NCBI GenBank assembly: GCA_002284615.2
Contig: MU069784.1
Location: 24,923-36,004 of the forward strand
Reading direction: 5' to 3'
From: Dunaliella salina
Lineage: Eukaryota; Chlorophyta; Chlorophyceae; Chlamydomonadales; Dunaliellaceae
DNA length: 11,082 bases
The position numbers and the translations under genes were made by a program. Shown here one piece after another: positions 7,013-11,082 of the stretch. Position 1 is the first letter of the stretch. Each line of letters opens with the position of its first letter. A model generated the notes under the pieces. It was given only the letters and a program-made list of their open reading frames with translations, was not told where the DNA came from and searched no databases.

Positions 7013-10000
7013 CCACCAGCTGAAGCATCATCTTCTCTGGCCCAGTCTGTGGTCTCAGAGCGCTGCGTTAGCCCTCCTCCTCCTGCAGCAGCAGCAGAAG
7101 CAGTAGCCTTGGAAGCCGTAACACTGGAAGCAGCAGCCCCGGCTGCAGTAGCCCCGGAAGGAGCAACCTCAGGTGCATCAGCCCCAGAAGCTGCAGCACT
7201 GGAAGCAGCAGCCCCGGATGCTGCAGCGCTGCAAGTAGCAAGCTTAGATGCATCAGCGGCAGAAGCTGCAGCCCCGGGTGCAGCAACCCTGGAAGTAGCA
7301 GCTCCAAAAATGGAACCCCCAGGGGCTGCAGCAATGAAAGCAGCAGACCCAGATGCAACAGCTCTGGGTGCAGCAAAGTCAGGTGCATCTGACCCAAAAG
7401 CTGCAGCACTGGTAGCAGCAGCTCCAGGTGCAGAAGCTGCAGCACTGGTAGCAGCAGCCACAAATGCAGGAGCCCCGGAACTGGCAGCTCCAGATGAAGT
7501 AGCCTCGGTAGAAGCAATCCCGGAAGCAGCAAGCTCAGATGCATCAAACCCAGCATCTGCAGCACTGGAAGCAGCAGCCCCAGATGCTGGAGCCCCGCAA
7601 GTAGCGCCCCCAGAAGCGGGACCCCCAAACGCTGCGGCACAGCTTCCAGCACAGGCAGCGCCAGAGGCAGCAACAGAGGCAACGCCAGAGGCGGCGCAAA
7701 AGGCAGCAATAGAGGCAACGCCAGAGGTAGCAACCGAGGGAAGGCCAGAGGCAGCAACAGAGGCAACAACAAAAGGAATGCCTTTGGCAGTGCCAGAGTC
7801 AATGCCAGAAGTAACGCCAGAGACAAAGCCAGAGGCAGCCCCAAAGGCAGGGCCAGAGGCAATGCCAGAAGTAGCGCCAGAGGCAATGCCGGAGGCAACG
7901 CCAGAGGCAGCAGCAGAGGCAACGCCAGAGGCAGCAACAGAGGCAGCACCAAAGGCAGCGCCAGAGGCAACGCCAGAAGCAGCGTTAGGGGTAGCGTCAG
8001 AGGCAACGCCAGAGGCAATGCTGGAGGGAATGCCAGAAGTGGCAGCAGAGGCAATGCCAGAGGCAACGCCAGAATTAGCACCAGAGGCAACACCAGAGGC
8101 AGCGCCAGAGGCAATGCCGGAGGGAATGCCAGAAGTAGCGGCAGAGGCAATGCCAGAGGCAGCCCCAAAGGCAGCACCAGAGGCAACGCCAGAAGTAGCG
8201 CCAGAGGCAATGCCAGAGGCAACGCCAGAGGCGTCGACAGAGGCAACGCCAGAGGCAATGCCAGGGGCAGCGCCAGAGGCAACGCCAGAGGCAGTGTCAG
8301 AAGCAGCAAGAGAAGCAATGCCTGAGGGAATGCCAGAAGAAGCAACAGAGGTCACACCAGAGGCAACGCTAGTGGCAACCCAAGAAGTAGCGCAAGAGGT
8401 GATGCCAGAGGCAGCAGCAGAGGGAGCAACAGAGGCAGCGCGCCACGCAGCGCAGCCGCTCTCTGATGCTGATCCAGCACAGCCATCATCGAACGCTGCT
8501 CTGGCGCAGCCATCATCACCCAAAGCATCTCCGCCACAGAAATCATTGGACGCTGCTCCAGGGCAGGCATCATCCTCTGATGCTGCTCCAGCACAGACAT
8601 TATCAGACGCTGCAGCTCCAGCACAGCCATCATCATCCGATGCTGCACCAGCACACACGCCATCAAGCGCTGCAGCTCCAGCGCAGACGTCGCCCCATTA
8701 TGCTTCAGGGCAGGCATCATCATCTGATGCTGCTCCAGCACAGGCGTCAACGGGCGCTGCAGCTGGGGCCACTCAAGACGGATTTCACGCGCCAGCAGCA
8801 ACACCAGATCAGGCCACGGCAGCAGCAACAGCACACTGCTCCCCATCTGCTGTCGCGCCATTTCCAGGCGCAGCTGGGGCCTCTCAAGACGGATTTCCAG
8901 CTGCATCAGCAGTGCCAGAGCCAGCACAAGACTCGCCATCTGCTGCTGAGCTCTGTCCAACTGCAGCTGCGGACGCCCAAAGCGTTCCCCAAGCCCAGTC
9001 AACCCCTGCTGAGCTCCACCCTGCTGGCAAAGCACCAGAGGTCCCTCAAAGTGCGCATGCAGCCCATGTACTGCACTTAGCCTATGCTCCACACTCCACA
9101 CCCTCAGCACCACCAGTGTCGCGCGTATCCACGTTTACCTCTCGGGTGCACGTGCCTCCCCCTTCGCACGTCGTGCCAACTGCCACGGCATTTCTACCCC
9201 CTGCACACTGGCCACAGCCACACTACCCACACCCTCCAGCTGCAGCAGCAGGTGTCCAGGGTATCCTGCGTTCCACTACATCTACCCAGCCACCCTTGCA
9301 TCAACCGAGCCCAGCTTGCATGCCCAGCACGCCTCCCTCGCAAACCACCCCTACCGTGAACATGCCTCCAAAGCCACCCCTGCATGCCAGACGCGCCCCT
9401 CTAACCATCATTCCCCCCCATGCACCCACGTCGCCCCCCCCCCACCCCACCCTGCCCCAAACCCCACGCACAGCGGCAGCACAGCAGCACACATCCCCTC
9501 GCACAGCAGCACCCCACCCCAGCGCCACCCGTGAGCGCGCCATGCACGCAGCGCACGCACAGTCCTCTCGGCTTGTACAGGCCGCTTTCATGTCCATCCA
9601 TGGCAAGCCCGCTGCCCGCTGCAGCTCAGCATCCTCCTCAACATCATCTTCCACGCCTGCGCCATCTTCGGGGGCCACTCCCGGCGTGGCGACCCCTCCC
9701 TATAAGCTGTCTGGTGCCCCCTCTCCGTCTGCAAATTTGCCTGCAACATTGCAACCCTCTCCCTCTACTGGTGCAGCACATACCTCTGATGTACCTGTGT
9801 CGCCGCACACCCCCACCCAGCCACCAGCAGCACATCCTCCCACCGCAGCTGCTGCGGCAGTTCTTCAGCAGCAGCAGCAGCGTTGCGACAACACAGTTGC
9901 GACTACAGCAGCAAGACCGCCACAAGCTGCTCCCTCTGCTCCCTCTCACTCCACATCAGCAGCATCCATTCCTCCCGCATCTACACCCCCTGCGTCTGCA

Positions 10001-10146
10001 CCCCCTGCAGTATCACCCCCTGGATCCACCACCCCAGCAGCGGCACCAAAGTCAGCCACACTGCGCTCGCCGACAGCCTTCCGCGCCTCCAGCTTCTCCT
10101 CGCTGCACCTGCAGCACACCAACTCTGCGGTGCTGACCCTGTTTAG
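5719..10146 (+). CDS. giant 4.4-kb coding exon, Ala/Pro-rich low-complexity protein segment
   Basis: The acceptor is ATACTTGTAG (AG at 5717-5718) and the donor is TTTAG/GTGAGC (GT at 10147-10148). The frame is open for 1,475 codons and enters and leaves in phase 2. An ATG at 5648 is in frame but lies in the upstream intron, so it is unlikely to be the start. Residues 1-46 look ordered (GDSSFDVDYLPGPTVNV, then PAFICDLFARLARVV). Residues ~74-216 are 19-residue APDAAGPPAA-type repeats. Residues ~217-455 are Ser/Gln/Pro-rich EQ-containing repeats with two poly-Ala runs. Residues ~456-645 are Ala-rich (EAAAPDAAAL type). Residues ~647-910 are PEAT/PEAA/PEAM tetrapeptides. Residues ~911-1110 carry SSDAAPAQ repeats and a 37-residue duplication, and the rest is Pro/Ser/Thr/His-rich. 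The end, HTNSAVLTLF, looks ordered again. The middle is probably intrinsically disordered. No family is recognised, and it lacks the SPPP pattern of pherophorins. Confidence 0.7.
5939..6367 (+). repeat. 57-bp (19-residue) coding tandem repeat, seven copies plus a partial
   Basis: Seven consecutive units of exactly 57 bp start at 5939, 5996, 6053, 6110, 6167, 6224 and 6281, followed by a partial copy from 6338. The typical peptide is APDAAGPPAAPPTPAPAPT. No indel breaks the frame, unlike the intronic arrays of this window. Confidence 0.92.
6705..7007 (+). repeat. CAG runs encoding poly-Ala
   Basis: Six CAG units at 6705-6722 and nine at 6981-7007 are read in the GCA register and give poly-Ala. 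A third short run at 9866-9881 is read in the CAG register and gives Gln. The sequence between the two Ala runs is Ser/Gln-rich and less regular. Confidence 0.85.
7660..8440 (+). repeat. 12-bp (PEAx) coding tandem repeat
   Basis: Dozens of units of the type GCCAGAGGCAAC encode PEAT, PEAA, PEAM or PEV. Pro and Glu are nearly constant while the fourth position varies among Thr, Ala, Met and Val. The tract is strongly acidic and probably extended. Because the unit lacks stops in several frames, long minus-strand open frames rich in Leu/Ala or Ser/Gly/Ala also cover it, and I do not regard these as genes. Confidence 0.9.
8759..8980 (+). repeat. 111-bp (37-codon) in-frame duplication
   Basis: The segment starting GCAGCTGGGGCC at 8759 recurs at 8870. 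Both copies continue CTCAAGACGGATTT and encode TQDGF or SQDGF within Ala-rich sequence. The offset, 111 bp, keeps the frame. The copies diverge further downstream. Confidence 0.8.
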
Positions 10147-10210
10147 GTGAGCACACATTTTCTTTCCTGCAATCTCCCGCACCTCTGGCTTCTCCTTGCT
10201 CCACCTGCAG

Positions 10211-10242
10211 CACGCCAAGTAGGTGGTGCTGACTCTATCCAG
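10211..10242 (+). pseudogene. decayed 32-nt exon copy 2
   Basis: It is preceded by TCCACCTGCAG and followed by a good donor CAG/GTAAGC. In the frame of the parental exon it reads HAK and then TAG, so inclusion would truncate the protein. Splice sites are intact but coding is broken. Confidence 0.6.
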
Positions 10243-10321
10243 GTAAGCAACTGTGTCATACTTAACTCTCGCCAGCAGCCTTCCGGTTGGTGCCTCCAGC
10301 TACTCCTCGCTGCACCTGCAG

Positions 10322-10353
10322 CCCACGAATTCCACAGTGCTGACCCTGTTTAG
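10322..10353 (+). CDS. possible alternative 32-nt exon (copy 3)
   Basis: It is preceded by CTGCACCTGCAG and followed by TTTAG/GTGAGC. In phase 0 it encodes PTNSTVLTLF and ends in AG, like HTNSAVLTLF of the parental copy at 10115-10146, so it could replace that copy and splice to 10863 in frame. Including both copies would shift the frame and reach a TGA within the second, which makes them effectively mutually exclusive. Whether it is used is unknown. It could equally be a surviving relic of a recent duplication. Confidence 0.35.
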
Positions 10354-10862
10354 GTGAGCCTGAAACCATGGCTTCCTGCACACCTACAGCACGCCAATGC
10401 GGTGGTGCTCGCCATGTTTTGGAGACATGAGCAGCCTTAGGAGAAGTTCTTGAATTGGTGAAACTTCTTCTCTGCACGCCTGCAGCACGCCAATGGGGTG
10501 GTGCTCGCCATGTTTTGGTGACATGAGCAGGCTCAGGAGAAGTCCTCAAATTGGTGCACTGGCGAATGAAGGAACGGTTGGTGATTGGTGTCACCTGATT
10601 GGATGAAGCTGCGGTTTTTTCATGCTCTTGTTATGGAGCGAGACCCCTTTACATGGAGCCGTGTCTGCACACATTACCATTGACATGGAGCCCTCTTGAC
10701 CATTGACTTGAACTTCAAGTTGAAGCTTGTTTGCGCCTGGAGAGCCGGCCAGGATTTTCTTGACGCAGCGCTAAAAGCATCAATCCAAGAGCATTCAAAG
10801 CACTCTTAGTGCCCTCACTGGAAAGCCCAAATGGTGATTTATTGGATTGTGCATGGCTGCAG

Positions 10863-10965
10863 GAAGCAGGCCGCCTTTCAGCTCCCTGCGCACTACTTCT
10901 GCGACCCGCAGCTGATTAAGCCTGAGGAGCCAGCTGCCCTGATGCTGCTCAACCTGGACACACAG
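10863..10965 (+). CDS. 103-nt coding exon of the same gene
   Basis: The acceptor is GCATGGCTGCAG (AG at 10861-10862) and the donor is a strong CAG/GTGCGT (GT at 10966-10967). The first base completes the split Arg codon from the previous exon. The following 34 codons read KQAAFQLPAHYFCDPQ, LIKPEEPAALMLLNLDTQ, and end in phase 0. The other two plus frames do not give a better exon. The mix of aromatic, charged and hydrophobic residues, in contrast to the repeats around it, is typical of a folded, conserved domain. I do not recognise the family. Confidence 0.75.
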
Positions 10966-11044
10966 GTGCGTCGGAGGCATGTACGTCTATAAGATAGAGG
11001 TGCATGCCATACATATTGTGCTTTCCCCGCAAAAAAGCTCACAT

Positions 11045-11082
<38 letters not shown>
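10966..11082 (+). other. start of the next intron, cut by the window end
   Basis: It begins GTGCGTCGG and continues to the window edge, where it runs into the terminal CA repeat. No acceptor or exon is visible. Confidence 0.6.
11046..11082. repeat. CA microsatellite at the window edge
   Basis: An uninterrupted CA run of 37 nt reaches the end of the window, so its length is truncated. Together with the TG run at position 1 it means both window ends lie in dinucleotide repeats, which may reflect assembly breaks. Confidence 0.95.

Larger units (their letters stand above)
5858..10114 (+). other. possible exitron (optional in-frame coding intron)
   Basis: A donor-like AAG/GTACTG (GT at 5858-5859) lies at the end of the ordered N-terminal part. 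An acceptor with a pyrimidine-rich lead, CTTCTCCTCGCTGCACCTGCAG, modestly good in strength, ends at 10114. The enclosed 4,257 nt are a multiple of three, have no in-frame stop, and start and end in phase 0. Removal would join QPSAK to HTNSAVLTLF and leave a 32-nt downstream exon (10115-10146). Retention gives the giant exon. Both forms are frame-compatible with the next exon. This is inference from sequence; transcript data would decide. Confidence 0.4.
10073..10530 (+). repeat. tandem copies of the giant exon's 3' end and its donor
   Basis: The last ~75 bp of the exon (motifs CTTCTCCT, CACCTGCAG, GTGCTGACCCTGTTTAG) recur downstream. Copy 1 ends at 10146 and has donor GTGAGC. Copy 2 ends at 10242 and has donor GTAAGC. 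Copy 3 ends at 10353 and has donor GTGAGC. Copies 4 and 5, with GCACGCCAAT at 10389 and 10485 (96 bp apart), have drifted to GCCATGTTTTGG. Copy 4 has lost the donor; copy 5 keeps only a weak GTGACA. Copies 1-3 all contain an acceptor-like CACCTGCAG exactly 32 nt before the donor. Confidence 0.88.
10147..10862 (+). other. 716-nt intron carrying copies of the preceding exon end
   Basis: It runs from GTGAGC at 10147 to GGCTGCAG ending at 10862. Its first half holds four diverged copies of the end of the previous exon, listed separately. The rest contains a short palindrome, ACTTGAACTTCAAGT (10706-10720), and two ACATGGAGCC motifs (10651 and 10683), but no recognisable gene. Confidence 0.65.

Noticed and set aside
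7068..8345. 425-codon minus-strand Leu/Pro/Ala-rich frame resembling a membrane protein
   Set aside because: It is a shadow of the 12-bp PEAx repeat: the complement of GAGGC-type codons reads as Leu/Ala/Pro. The period and absence of any variation in motif give no sign of a real membrane protein.
5719..10146. Pherophorin or other hydroxyproline-rich cell-wall protein
   Set aside because: The block is Ala/Pro/Glu-rich but lacks SPPP or PPSPP runs, a visible signal peptide or a pherophorin domain. Its ends look like an intracellular folded domain, though this is not proven.

Overview
The window looks like nuclear DNA of a eukaryote. A green alga, probably of the Chlamydomonadales type, fits best: long CA/TG microsatellites, canonical GT-AG introns filled with tandem repeats, and a very long Ala/Pro/Ser/Glu-rich low-complexity insertion inside an otherwise ordinary protein. 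The taxon is an inference from style, because no marker gene is present. I saw no bacterial, phage, CRISPR, tRNA or rRNA feature.

The content is best explained as an internal piece of one plus-strand, multi-exon protein gene. Exon phases agree across the window. A possible 39-nt exon (2038-2076, phase 0 at both ends, weak) is followed by a 71-nt exon (4417-4487, leaving in phase 2), a giant open exon (5719-10146, entering and leaving in phase 2) and a 103-nt exon (10863-10965, leaving in phase 0). Both gene ends lie outside the window. I do not recognise the protein family. The ordered-looking pieces are MKLLGTHQKPVRLGLDKG, GDSSFDVDYLPGPTVNV, AVLTLF and KQAAFQLPAHYFCDPQ. Between the second and third sit about 1,420 residues of disordered repeat sequence.

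Layout: 1-505 holds a TG run and a 39-bp degenerate tandem repeat with an inverted block. 701-1065 is an 82-bp tandem repeat. 1066-1779 has no clear gene. 1780-2032 is a ~94-bp tandem repeat ending next to the possible exon. 2207-2367 is a 24/25-bp repeat. 2368-3073 is ambiguous sequence. 3074-4487 is a striking array in which a 71-nt exon plus its acceptor is repeated ten times, and only the last copy has a splice donor. 4488-5718 is an intron with a 253-bp CA repeat. 5719-10146 is the giant exon. 10147-10862 is an intron carrying further copies of the giant exon's last ~75 bp, two of them with intact donors. 10863-10965 is the last exon, and the window ends in another CA run.

The most unusual features are the two exon-duplication arrays, each built from an intron-like tail plus an exon, and a 4,257-nt stop-free block inside the giant exon. 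That block begins with GT, ends with AG, is a multiple of three, and starts and stops in phase 0, so it could be an optional coding intron (exitron).
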